The position numbers were made by a program, and so were the translations under genes. Under the pieces are notes generated by a model that made no database searches, was not told the origin of the DNA, and was given only the letters and a program-made list of their open reading frames with translations. Positions 7,455 through 13,249 of a DNA stretch of 21,692 nt are shown in pieces. The stretch spans positions 1 to 21,692 of IMG/VR virus record IMGVR_UViG_3300007234_000126; one strand, 5' to 3'. The number at the start of each line of letters is the position of its first letter. Position 1 is the stretch's first letter. This DNA is from a virus.

Positions 7455-7817
7455 ATGTCCGACGATAGAAAACCTTTTAATAACACAATAAGCACAGCAG
7501 TTGAGTTTACAGAATTTAAAGGGCAATTACAGAGAATAGAAGACATGATTTCTGCTGTAAAGGAAAAACAAGACGAGATGAGCCAAGACATCACAAAGAT
7601 TAAAGAAGCCATCTACAATCCAGATCAGGGCATTTACACTCGTCTAAAAGATGTCGAACAAAAAGTCAAAGACCATGAAAAAATTGTTAAATTAGAACAA
7701 GAAGTAAAAGATTTAAAAGAGTGGAAGGCTGGAATAGTAAAGGTGGGTTGGACTGCTGCTGCTGGTATTATCGGTTCAATCGCCCTAACACTTTGGAATT
7801 TAATCAAGGGAGCATAA
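7455..7817 (+). CDS. Coiled-coil protein with C-terminal membrane helix (XhlA-like lysis protein)
   Basis: The product has 120 residues. Residues about 18-92 are heptad-like coiled coil (FKGQLQRIEDMISAVKEKQDEM is its start region). The C-terminus carries one predicted transmembrane helix, WTAAAGIIGSIALTLWNLI, ending in KGA. This layout matches XhlA-type and similar holin-associated phage proteins, which anchor a cytoplasmic coil to the inner membrane. The endolysin start follows one base after the stop, supporting a role in lysis timing. No second membrane helix is present, so a pinholin or a holin partner is possible. Function is inferred from architecture and position. Confidence 0.75.
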   Translation: MSDDRKPFNNTISTAVEFTEFKGQLQRIEDMISAVKEKQDEMSQDITKIKEAIYNPDQGIYTRLKDVEQKVKDHEKIVKLEQEVKDLKEWKAGIVKVGWTAAAGIIGSIALTLWNLIKGA

Positions 7818-7818
7818 A

Positions 7819-8745
7819 ATGTTATTAAAGAAAGGTTCATCAGGACAACAAGTCGTTGAATTACAAGAAGGACTTGAAGCCCTTGGTTATGAGTTGGGAA
7901 ATTGCGATGGAGCTTTTGGTCCAGCCACAGAAAAAGCCGTAAAAGCCTTCCAGGCAGCCGAAAACCTCAAAGTCGATGGACTGGTCGGAAAAGCAACTAT
8001 CGGGGCTATGAACAAGCTTCTTGAGGCTAAAGGACTCGACCAAGTAGGTGATGAGTTCCAAGAGGAAGAAGAACTATCCACCCCAACAGAAATGCTTACT
8101 TGGGTTCGTTGTCAGTCTGATAAATTCCCAGGAAGAGATGGATTTACATCAACAACACTTCGTTCAGATGCCGCTCAAGCTTATAAAGCTTTACATGAAG
8201 AAGTTCAGCAGCTTGGTGGCTACTTGACTTCTGCTGGTGGCAAAAGAGGTCTTTCATCTGGTGCCGGTCCTGCTCGCTCTAAAACATCGATGCATTATGT
8301 TGGGTTAGCTTTCGACATGGCCCTACCAACAGGTATGCAAAAACCAGAATCAGACCCTTATGTTATTGAAGACATAGGCGATAGACGCTGGAGAGTTTGG
8401 ATGCGATGTGATAAAGGCGAGGAAATGGAACTTGAAGGAACCTATGTAACTCGTTCTGGTGGCAAGACAGTTCTCAATAAAAAGAAGGTTCGGGGTAAAT
8501 TCGTTAATTTTACAGAATTAGCCGAGAAACATGGCTTCTATTCAATCAGAGCAAGAGCTTCTTTCTTCAGGGGAGGTTCTTATGGAGGTGCTGAATGGTG
8601 GCATTTCCAATTCAATAAGGCCCTTATTAGGGGCGTATCTAAGTTTGGAGAAGAATTAAGAAAAGTTTATTCAGAATCTGCCTGTGAAAAATTTGTTTAT
8701 TGGAACGAATCAAAAAACAAGGTCTATGGCAAGGACTGGTTCTAG
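7819..8745 (+). CDS. Endolysin: peptidoglycan-binding domain plus M15 peptidase
   Basis: The product has 308 residues. Residues 1-68 form a PG_binding_1 domain (GSSGQQVVELQEGLEALGYE, FGPATEKAVKAFQ, LKVDGLVGKATIGAMNKL). A linker follows. The catalytic part is a zinc peptidase of the M15/VanY fold: H159-x6-D166 in SMHYVGLAFD and H262 in AEWWHFQF supply the metal ligands, with E259 nearby. It would cut peptide cross-links in murein. A stretch between these motifs (about residues 175-240) carries extra strands, including VWMRCDKGEEMELEGTYV. There is no signal peptide, consistent with holin-dependent release. It follows the membrane coiled-coil gene by one base. Confidence 0.88.
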   Translation: MLLKKGSSGQQVVELQEGLEALGYELGNCDGAFGPATEKAVKAFQAAENLKVDGLVGKATIGAMNKLLEAKGLDQVGDEFQEEEELSTPTEMLTWVRCQSDKFPGRDGFTSTTLRSDAAQAYKALHEEVQQLGGYLTSAGGKRGLSSGAGPARSKTSMHYVGLAFDMALPTGMQKPESDPYVIEDIGDRRWRVWMRCDKGEEMELEGTYVTRSGGKTVLNKKKVRGKFVNFTELAEKHGFYSIRARASFFRGGSYGGAEWWHFQFNKALIRGVSKFGEELRKVYSESACEKFVYWNESKNKVYGKDWF

Positions 8746-8747
8746 TC

Positions 8748-8776
8748 TTGACACCAGTTTAAAACTGGTGTATAGT
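8748..8776 (+). promoter_or_regulatory. Sigma70-like promoter with palindromic spacer
   Basis: TTGACA (8748-8753), a 17-base spacer and TATAGT (8771-8776) form a near-consensus promoter three bases after the endolysin stop. The expected start, 7-8 bases after the -10 box, coincides with the ATG at 8784. Confidence 0.75.
8751..8771. promoter_or_regulatory. 21-bp perfect palindrome, candidate operator
   Basis: Bases 8751-8760 are the exact reverse complement of 8762-8771, around a single central A. The palindrome overlaps the last half of the -35 box, all of the spacer and the first base of the -10 box. A dimeric repressor bound here would block the promoter. It could also fold as a hairpin ending the endolysin message, although no T-tract follows. 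Confidence 0.55.
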
Positions 8777-8783
8777 GTGTCTT

Positions 8784-8990
8784 ATGAAAAACAAATACCA
8801 TATCGTATTAGTAAATACAAAAACAAAAGAACAAAAAATTGTTGGTTATGAATCACTTACCTTCGCAGAGACTGCTTCGAAAGCTTATGTAGAAGCAAAA
8901 AAATTGCTTGAAAAGACAGGAACAACCTGGGAAATTGTCAGCATTTATAATTTAAATTATAATTTTGATATAGCTGTTCAACTAACTTAG
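8784..8990 (+). CDS. Small protein of unknown function, probably leaderless
   Basis: The product has 68 residues, starting MKNKYHIVLVNTKTKEQ. The fold looks like a beta-hairpin followed by a helix (FAETASKAYVEAKKLLEKTG) and another strand (TWEIVSIYN). This resembles small phage proteins that handle one short sheet-helix unit, but no family is recognised. I chose ATG 8784 over GTG 8775 because GTG overlaps the -10 box. There is no Shine-Dalgarno sequence, and the predicted transcription start falls on or within one base of the ATG. The gene has its own promoter with an operator-like palindrome, so it may be a tightly controlled early product. Confidence 0.7.
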   Translation: MKNKYHIVLVNTKTKEQKIVGYESLTFAETASKAYVEAKKLLEKTGTTWEIVSIYNLNYNFDIAVQLT

Positions 8991-9080
8991 TCCTAAAAGA
9001 CCGCCAAGGGGGTGATTTCTTATTAGGTCGGGACTAACCCGCAGGAAGGCACGGGGTAAAAGGTGCCTTATTTCTATTTA
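8988..9080 (+). ncRNA. Structured intergenic RNA candidate upstream of HNH gene
   Basis: The 99-base gap holds nested complementarity. TAGTCC (8988-8993) pairs with GGACTA (9031-9036). Inside it GACC (8999-9002) pairs with GGTC (9026-9029). The loop GGGT can pair with ACCC just outside the stem (9037-9040), giving an H-type pseudoknot. A second hairpin, AAGGCAC (9046-9052) with GTGCCTT (9063-9069), is followed by a T-rich ATTTCTATTTA. It could be a leader RNA, a riboswitch-like element or a terminator-ended small RNA. I match it to no known class. Confidence 0.35.
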
Positions 9081-9089
9081 TGGTGAAAA

Positions 9090-9605
9090 ATGGACACTCT
9101 AGTACTATCATCTGCTTATCAACCAATGCGCCAAGTAAGTTGGCAAGAAGCCATTTCTATGTGGTTTGCTGGGAGAGTTGAAATCATTTCAGTTTATGAA
9201 GACAGATTCATCAGAACTGTTGATGAGGTCTTTAAAGTTCCTTCAATTGTTCGCTTTGTAGGGAATGTCGTTAAGAAATTTAATTTTAACAATAAGCCAA
9301 AGTTCAGCAGAGAAGCTATTTTTATTCGTGATAAAGGCGAGTGTCAGTATTGTTCTGCAAAATTAAGCCCACATAGTTTTACTCTCGATCACGTTATGCC
9401 AGCATCAAAAGGTGGTCGTAAGCATTGGTTAAATATTGTAGCTTGTTGCAAGCCGTGCAATCAAGCAAAGGGCAATCGAACACCAAAACAAGCTGGAATG
9501 ACTCTAAAACGACAACCTTTTATTCCAGAGAAAGTAAAAGTAGAAAATAAAATGAAGATTGAACGAGATGTTCCCTTTGAATGGAAAAATTACTTATTCG
9601 ATTGA
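9090..9605 (+). CDS. HNH endonuclease, common bacterial/phage type
   Basis: The 171-residue protein belongs to the widespread HNH family that begins VLSSAYQPMRQVSWQEAISMW and continues with a conserved beta domain (VRFVGNVVKKF). The HNH site is FIRDKGECQYC (first zinc pair), FTLDHVMPASKGG (catalytic His), WLNIVACCKPCN (Asn and second zinc pair) and KGNRTP. Unlike the other two HNH genes here it has no extra N-terminal zinc fingers and looks like a resident gene rather than a recent homing element. Possible roles include DNA processing or packaging-type nicking. Its stop codon TGA is part of the TTGACA box of the tRNA-Ser promoter. Confidence 0.88.
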   Translation: MDTLVLSSAYQPMRQVSWQEAISMWFAGRVEIISVYEDRFIRTVDEVFKVPSIVRFVGNVVKKFNFNNKPKFSREAIFIRDKGECQYCSAKLSPHSFTLDHVMPASKGGRKHWLNIVACCKPCNQAKGNRTPKQAGMTLKRQPFIPEKVKVENKMKIERDVPFEWKNYLFD

Positions 9606-9630
9606 CAAGCTGATTATTCTGCGATAGAAT
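9602..9630 (+). promoter_or_regulatory. Sigma70-like promoter for tRNA-Ser
   Basis: TTGACA (9602-9607), 17 bases, TAGAAT (9625-9630). Predicted initiation is near 9637, about 11 bases before the mature tRNA. The HNH stop codon lies inside the -35 box. Confidence 0.75.
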
Positions 9631-9647
9631 GGTCGGCGTCATAGAGA

Positions 9648-9737
9648 GGGCAGTTGTCCGAGTGGTTTATGGTGATAGCTTGGAAAGCTGTTGTAGGTTC
9701 GCGCCTACCGGGGGTTCGAATCCCTCACTGCCCGCCA
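9648..9737 (+). tRNA. tRNA-Ser(GGA)
   Basis: The acceptor GGGCAGT (9648-9654) pairs fully with ACTGCCC (9727-9733), followed by G and encoded CCA. The anticodon loop TTGGAAA gives GGA, reading UCC/UCU. A long variable arm (GTAGGTTCGCGCCTAC region) marks a serine-type class II tRNA. The T-loop is TTCGAAT. Confidence 0.93.
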
Positions 9738-9791
9738 AAAAATTTTGTTGAATGGTTTAGTGGTTTATTGGTTTAGCAGACTATTTATAAT

Positions 9792-10262
9792 ATGAAATAT
9801 GAGCGCAACCCAAACACAAAATGTTCTATTTGTGAAAAAGAAATCTACCGCCGTCCATCACAGTTGGACAGGCAAGTTTTCTGTAGTAGGGAATGTTATG
9901 GTATTTCTTGTAGAAAAGAGATAAAATGCTTGATTTGTTCAAAAGAAATATTATCAGGTCTGAATAAAAAAACTTGTTCAGAGAATTGCTACAAAGAATA
10001 TCGGATCATCCTAAACAAAAAACACAAGTGGAGAATAAACAAAAACCCAGATAACGTAGTTCGTTCTAAAGTAGCTAGAGTAAGGTTTATAGAAGAACGG
10101 GGTAATAGATGTGAGCTATGTTCTTATAATAATGCTCCACAAATTCTAAACATACATCATATTATTGAACGTTGTAATGGAGGAACTGATGAAAAGGATA
10201 ATTTATTAGTTGTTTGCCCTAATTGTCATTCCGAGATACATGCTGGTTTGAGAGAAATATAA
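9792..10262 (+). CDS. HNH endonuclease with N-terminal zinc fingers
   Basis: The 156-residue protein starts with two Cys4-type knuckles (CSICEKEIY...FCSRECY and CLICSKEI...CSENCY), a common layout in mobile phage HNH endonucleases. The nuclease core is GNRCELC, ILNIHHIIERCNGGTDEKDNL and CPNCHSEIH, with His, Asn, His and both zinc pairs intact. It has no clear Shine-Dalgarno site and lies 54 bases after tRNA-Ser, with no homologous host gene interrupted that I can see. This suggests a free-standing homing-type gene that settled by a tRNA. It is more AT-rich than its neighbours. Confidence 0.85.
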   Translation: MKYERNPNTKCSICEKEIYRRPSQLDRQVFCSRECYGISCRKEIKCLICSKEILSGLNKKTCSENCYKEYRIILNKKHKWRINKNPDNVVRSKVARVRFIEERGNRCELCSYNNAPQILNIHHIIERCNGGTDEKDNLLVVCPNCHSEIHAGLREI

Positions 10263-10277
10263 TTTGGAGGTTTATAG

Positions 10278-10652
10278 ATGAATGTAGTTATCACTGGTGG
10301 TCGCCATTTTAAAGACCGTAAAATGATGTGGGAAACTCTGAATAAGATTCATCAAGAGACTCCCATTGAGCGGCTGGCTCATGGTGCTTGTACGGGTGCA
10401 GATAATTTGGCACGGGAATGGGCCATTGAAAATGGCCTAACTGCTGTTGGATACCCAGCCGATTGGCATATTGGCAAGAAAGCCGGCCCGATGCGTAATG
10501 CTTATATGCTACAACAAGAGCAACCTGATTTAGTTGTTGCTTTTCCTGGCGGTCGTGGAACTCAAAATGCTATTGACTTTGCTGAGAGAATGGGTTACAA
10601 TATAACAGTCGTCCATGAGAACGGTACTTTAGAATTAAACGAAACACTATGA
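10278..10652 (+). CDS. DUF2493/SLOG (YspA/DprA-like Rossmann) protein
   Basis: The 124-residue protein fits DUF2493 of the SLOG superfamily, which binds nucleotides or nucleotide-derived ligands. Matching segments are VVITGGRHFKDR at the start, LAHGACTGADNLAREWA, YPADWHIGKKAGPMRNAYML and PDLVVAFPGGRGTQNAIDFA, the last being the typical loop that holds a phosphate. GGAGG at 10266-10270 sets the start. The stop overlaps the thymidine kinase start (ATGA), so the two are translated together. A role in nucleotide handling or signalling is an inference from fold and neighbour. Confidence 0.88.
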   Translation: MNVVITGGRHFKDRKMMWETLNKIHQETPIERLAHGACTGADNLAREWAIENGLTAVGYPADWHIGKKAGPMRNAYMLQQEQPDLVVAFPGGRGTQNAIDFAERMGYNITVVHENGTLELNETL

Positions 10653-11194
10653 AGCAAGAGTTTATTATCTTCACAGGACCAATGTTTGGAGGAAAGACCT
10701 CAAGAATGCTCTCAACTTTGGAGAGGGCAAAATACCAAAAGAAAGTAATAAAACTATTCAAGCCTGCTATTGACTCTCGTTATTCAACAGAGTCGGTTAT
10801 TTCTCACAATGGTAAGAAGTGGGTTTCTATCAATGTAGATGTCGGAGAAGAGATCCTCAATCATCTTGGTAGAGCAGATGTTGTAGCGGTTGATGAAGCT
10901 TTCATGATTCCCGGTGTAGCTCAAATTTTAATTGATCTATTTAAACAAGGCAAATCAGTTTATGTTTCATCGCTTCAGCTTTCCTCAAAAGGACTTGTAT
11001 TCGATGAAATAGCAAAGATGATGCCTTGGGCAACAAAGATTGAAATCTGCCCTGCTGTGTGTTATTGTGGAGAAGATGCTTATTATACAGTGCCTCTTAC
11101 CCAGAACAGAGAACCTATTGGAGTTGGTGGTTCAGATAATTATGAGCCTCGTTGTAAAGAACACACAGACTTTCTGATAGATGAAAAAGCTTGA
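10649..11194 (+). CDS. tdk: Thymidine kinase (type II)
   Basis: This 181-residue thymidine kinase phosphorylates thymidine with ATP in the salvage path to dTTP. The P-loop is GPMFGGKTS (residues 10-18), the DRY-like segment is IDSRYST, and D82-E83 in VVAVDEAFM is Walker B and catalytic. The zinc site uses C134/C138/C140 of CPAVCYCGEDA and C169/H172 of PRCKEH. The spacing C-Y-C is tighter than the usual C-x2-C, so C134 may substitute. The lasso segment sits near SLQLSSKG. The gene pairs naturally with the phage ThyX and RNR. Its stop codon lies in the -35 box of the next promoter. Confidence 0.92.
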   Translation: MKQEFIIFTGPMFGGKTSRMLSTLERAKYQKKVIKLFKPAIDSRYSTESVISHNGKKWVSINVDVGEEILNHLGRADVVAVDEAFMIPGVAQILIDLFKQGKSVYVSSLQLSSKGLVFDEIAKMMPWATKIEICPAVCYCGEDAYYTVPLTQNREPIGVGGSDNYEPRCKEHTDFLIDEKA

Positions 11195-11219
11195 CAGCAA
11201 ATTAAAAGTGGTGTAGAAT
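11191..11219 (+). promoter_or_regulatory. Sigma70-like promoter for tRNA-Leu(TAA)
   Basis: TTGACA (11191-11196), 17 bases, TAGAAT (11214-11219). The tdk stop TGA is embedded in the -35 hexamer. The tRNA starts 11 bases after the -10 box. Confidence 0.75.
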
Positions 11220-11230
11220 AGATTCAAGAT

Positions 11231-11316
11231 GCGAGCGTGCCGGAATTGGTATACGGAGTTGACTTAAAATCAACCGCACTAAGTGCTTGGGGGTTCAAGT
11301 CCCCCCGCTCGTACCA
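11231..11316 (+). tRNA. tRNA-Leu(TAA)
   Basis: The acceptor GCGAGCG pairs with CGCTCGT, with a G1-U72 wobble. Discriminator A and encoded CCA follow. The anticodon stem GTTGA/TCAAC carries loop CTTAAAA, so the anticodon is TAA (reads UUA). The long variable arm fits leucine. The last 25 bases before the final CA recur at 11745-11769. Confidence 0.92.
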
Positions 11317-11346
11317 AGTATAAAAAGATGGATAACTTAGAACCGC

Positions 11347-11375
11347 TTGACAAAGAATTAAAAACTTGATATACT
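11347..11375 (+). promoter_or_regulatory. Sigma70-like promoter for tRNA-Arg/tRNA-Ile copy 1
   Basis: TTGACA (11347-11352), 17 bases, TATACT (11370-11375). The spacer end AAAAACTTG and the -10 box match the second copy at 11844-11872. Confidence 0.78.
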
Positions 11376-11384
11376 AAGTTCAAT

Positions 11385-11461
11385 GACTCCTTAGCTCAGT
11401 TGGATAGAGCAACAGCCTTCTAAGCTGTGGGTCGTAGGTTCGAGTCCTACAGGGGTCGCCA
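11385..11461 (+). tRNA. tRNA-Arg(TCT), copy 1
   Basis: The acceptor GACTCCT pairs with AGGGGTC, followed by G and CCA. The anticodon stem ACAGC/GCTGT with loop CTTCTAA gives TCT (reads AGA). D-loop AGTTGGATA and T-arm GTAGG/CCTAC are standard. Confidence 0.94.
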
Positions 11462-11504
11462 ACAAGTCTAACTGTGCGTTATTCTTAAGGCTCATTACAT
11501 TTAT

Positions 11505-11581
11505 ACACCTCGGCTGGCTGGTAGTCAGAAGGCGTCTTATAAGCGTCTTAGAGCAGAGTTCAATTCTCTGGGGGTGTACCA
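11505..11581 (+). tRNA. tRNA-Ile(TAT)-like, copy 1, unusual anticodon arm
   Basis: The acceptor ACACCTC pairs with GGGGTGT (A1-U72), then A and encoded CCA. T-arm is CAGAG/CTCTG. The anticodon arm can be read as AGGCGT/GCGTCT, 6 bp with a 7-base loop CTTATAA and anticodon TAT. With canonical 5-bp numbering it instead gives a 9-base loop, which leaves a normal 5-base variable loop. Positions 8-9 are GG instead of the usual T at 8. Ile(AUA) is the most likely identity but not certain. Confidence 0.7.
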
Positions 11582-11775
11582 AAAGTCCACCGTGTGGGTT
11601 CGATTCCCACTCCGGCGCTTCGGGGTCGGAAAAGCAGTGAATGAGGTTCAACTGCGCTAGTTAAAACTAGCGGTGGCAAACTCTACCGTCGTGGTGTAAC
11701 AGGTAACACACAGTTCTTATGACGGGACCGTGCGCATCGGAGCCGGGGTTCAAGTCCCCCCGCTCGTACTAAAAT
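11582..11775 (+). pseudogene. tRNA fragments and hairpins between duplicated units
   Basis: No complete cloverleaf fits. Visible pieces are a T-arm GTGGG/CCCAC (11594-11610) with an acceptor-like TCCGGCG; a hairpin GCAGT/ACTGC near 11633-11655; a hairpin CGCTAGT/ACTAGCG (11655-11672); a D-arm-like GTGT/ACAC with loop AACAGGTA (11694-11709); and a T-arm and acceptor end at 11744-11768 copied from tRNA-Leu(TAA), with one C-C mismatch and CTA for CCA. I read this as decayed tRNA genes; a novel structured RNA is the alternative. Confidence 0.5.
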
Positions 11776-11843
11776 TTTAAAAAATCTGATTAAGCTATTT
11801 GCCAGAGAAGAGGTTCTAATAAATTTTAGTGACTTAGAGAAAG

Positions 11844-11872
11844 TTGACAAGTGAATAAAAACTTGCTATACT
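11844..11872 (+). promoter_or_regulatory. Sigma70-like promoter for tRNA-Arg/tRNA-Ile copy 2
   Basis: TTGACA (11844-11849), 17 bases, TATACT (11867-11872), 16 bases before the tRNA-Arg. Confidence 0.78.
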
Positions 11873-11888
11873 AGACTCACGAAACAAC

Positions 11889-11965
11889 GCCTCCGTAGCT
11901 CAACAGGATAGAGCAACGGCCTTCTAAGCCGTAGGTTGCAGGTTCGAATCTTGCCGGGGGTACCA
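11889..11965 (+). tRNA. tRNA-Arg(TCT), copy 2
   Basis: The acceptor GCCTCCG pairs with CGGGGGT (G1-U72 and one internal T-G wobble), then A and CCA. The anticodon stem ACGGC/GCCGT with loop CTTCTAA gives TCT. The body differs from copy 1 at many positions while keeping the anticodon loop. Confidence 0.92.
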
Positions 11966-12006
11966 CAAGTTTGACTAAGCGTTGAACTTTAGGCTCATTT
12001 CATTAT

Positions 12007-12080
12007 ACACCTCGGCTGGCTGGTAGTCAGAAGGCGTCTTATAAGCGTCTTAGAGCAGGGTTCAATTCCCTGGGGGTGTA
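12007..12080 (+). tRNA. tRNA-Ile(TAT)-like, copy 2, no encoded CCA
   Basis: It is nearly identical to copy 1, including the odd anticodon arm and the GG at positions 8-9. The T-stem has changed from CAGAG/CTCTG to CAGGG/CCCTG, a paired substitution that keeps base pairing. After discriminator A the genome reads CTA, so CCA must be added by an enzyme. Confidence 0.7.
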
Positions 12081-12101
12081 CTAAAGGAGGGATGATATCA
12101 A

Positions 12102-12326
12102 ATGAATACGAAAGTAAAAGAAATGATTCCTGACGGCTTTGATAAAGACCGATGGGAATGGGACGGCGATGAATTGACCCTTTACATCAAGGGAGAACCT
12201 TTCAGCAAGCAAGAGTTCTTTATGGATTCTCCGACTTACGCGGCAATGTCAAACATTGAAGAGTACTTGGAGCAACTGGATAACCAACATGAAATTAGTT
12301 CTGCTAATAGCACAACCTATAGATGA
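12102..12326 (+). CDS. Small acidic protein of unknown function
   Basis: The product has 74 residues, starting MNTKVKEMIPDGFDKDRWEWDGDELTLYI. A strong AAGGAGG lies at 12084-12090, immediately after the end of tRNA-Ile copy 2. The predicted pattern is strand-turn-strand then helix (MSNIEEYLEQLDN). No family is recognised. It overlaps the next gene by 38 bases. Together these two genes interrupt the tRNA array and have a somewhat higher GC content than the surrounding DNA, as if acquired as a pair. Confidence 0.65.
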   Translation: MNTKVKEMIPDGFDKDRWEWDGDELTLYIKGEPFSKQEFFMDSPTYAAMSNIEEYLEQLDNQHEISSANSTTYR

Positions 12327-12549
12327 AGAGGGAAACAATTCAGATTACATTGGATTGCGAGATGTTTTCTCGGATTATGAGTCGGCCAAACAATATCTCT
12401 TAGACGAAGTTGGCCCGGTCGGGCTCTTAGGGTCGGGCAAACCATTTTGCTGGGAAATCCGACATACAGACGGTCGTGTGCAAAAGTTGAGCGCCTTTGA
12501 AGGCAAAACGCATGATTATACGATTATTGAGACAGAAATGACTAGTTAA
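12289..12549 (+). CDS. Small protein of unknown function
   Basis: The product has 86 residues, beginning MKLVLLIAQPIDEEGN. I chose ATG 12289 over the upstream TTG 12256 because the protein then starts directly with a beta strand, and the upstream extension is the other gene's codons. It has strands (VLLIAQP, FCWEIRHTDG), a helix (DYESAKQYLLDEV) and a Gly-rich GLLGSGKP turn that is not a full P-loop. No family is recognised. It overlaps the preceding gene and is followed by tRNA-Thr 19 bases later. Confidence 0.6.
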   Translation: MKLVLLIAQPIDEEGNNSDYIGLRDVFSDYESAKQYLLDEVGPVGLLGSGKPFCWEIRHTDGRVQKLSAFEGKTHDYTIIETEMTS

Positions 12550-12568
12550 TGAAGAGGAGTGGCAAATT

Positions 12569-12641
12569 GCTGGAATAGCTCAGTTGGTAGAGCGCCTCAC
12601 TTGTAATGAGGATGCCGTGGGTTCGATTCCTGCTTCCAGCA
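12569..12641 (+). tRNA. tRNA-Thr(TGT)
   Basis: The acceptor GCTGGAA pairs with TTCCAGC, discriminator A. The anticodon stem CCTCA/TGAGG with loop CTTGTAA gives TGT (reads ACA). The genome continues CTG, so CCA is not encoded. Confidence 0.92.
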
Positions 12642-12695
12642 CTGCTTTTTGAACTTCCAACCACTATTTACTATAGAACAGGGGGGGAAGGTCAA

Positions 12696-13238
12696 ATGAC
12701 AAAAAAAGAAGAATATACAAAAAACCCTAAAAAGTGCCATGAATGCAGTTGCAGCCTTAGTTGGGATAAAAGAAAGAATAAGTTTTGTTCTTCTTCGTGT
12801 TCTGCAACCCATTCAAATCAAAGAAGGGCGATAACATATCGCAAGCATGACAAAGGAAAGACTTGCGTTTTTTGTAAAAAAGAATATAATACAAAACATA
12901 AAGATAGTAAGTGGTGTTCTAATAACTGCCACCACAATTGGATGAGAGAAGAAAAAATCAAAAGCGGCGTTGCAAGTCACATTGTTGTAAAAACCTTTTT
13001 GATAAAAAAGTATGGTGCAAAATGCATGGAATGTGGTTGGGGCAGAATAAATGATTACACTGGCAAAGTTCCAATAGAGTTGGAACACGTTGATGGTAAT
13101 AGTCATAATAATACTCTAGAAAATGTAAAGTTGCTTTGTCCCAATTGCCACTCTCTCACACCCACTTATAAGGCTTTGAACAAGGGAAATGGAAGGTATA
13201 AAAGAAGGCAACGTTATCAAGAGGGGAAATCGTTCTAG
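12696..13238 (+). CDS. HNH endonuclease inside the tRNA array
   Basis: The product has 180 residues from ATG 12696; a G-run ending in AAGG (12681-12691) is the ribosome site, so the in-frame upstream extension into the tRNA is rejected. Two Cys4-type knuckles (CHECSCSL...FCSSSCS and CVFCKKEY...WCSNNCH) lead into the nuclease core CMECGWG, IELEHVDGNSHNNTLENVKLL and CPNCHSL, with His, Asn and His present. The layout equals the HNH protein at 9792, though the sequences are diverged. It sits between tRNA-Thr and a broken tRNA end, as expected for a mobile endonuclease that inserts at tRNA genes. Confidence 0.85.
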   Translation: MTKKEEYTKNPKKCHECSCSLSWDKRKNKFCSSSCSATHSNQRRAITYRKHDKGKTCVFCKKEYNTKHKDSKWCSNNCHHNWMREEKIKSGVASHIVVKTFLIKKYGAKCMECGWGRINDYTGKVPIELEHVDGNSHNNTLENVKLLCPNCHSLTPTYKALNKGNGRYKRRQRYQEGKSF

Positions 13239-13249
13239 AACATAGGATA

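Larger units (their letters stand above)
11347..12080 (+). repeat. Duplicated promoter/tRNA-Arg(TCT)/tRNA-Ile unit
   Basis: Unit 1 (11347-11581) and unit 2 (11844-12080) have the same order: TTGACA-N17-TATACT, tRNA-Arg with anticodon TCT, a 41-43 base spacer sharing AAGT-T-ACT, GCGTT and AGGCTCATT, and an almost identical tRNA-Ile-like gene. The tRNA-Ile pair is nearly unchanged. The tRNA-Arg pair has diverged outside the anticodon arm. Broken tRNA pieces lie between the units. Confidence 0.75.

Noticed and set aside
11391-11651. Open frame on the - strand across the tRNA genes
   Set aside because: It is a translation of tRNA sequence in reverse; the tRNA folds explain the region.
11582-11775. 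tmRNA or CRISPR array
   Set aside because: The hairpins are all different with no regular repeat/spacer pattern, and no alanyl-tRNA-like ends with a tag frame could be paired.
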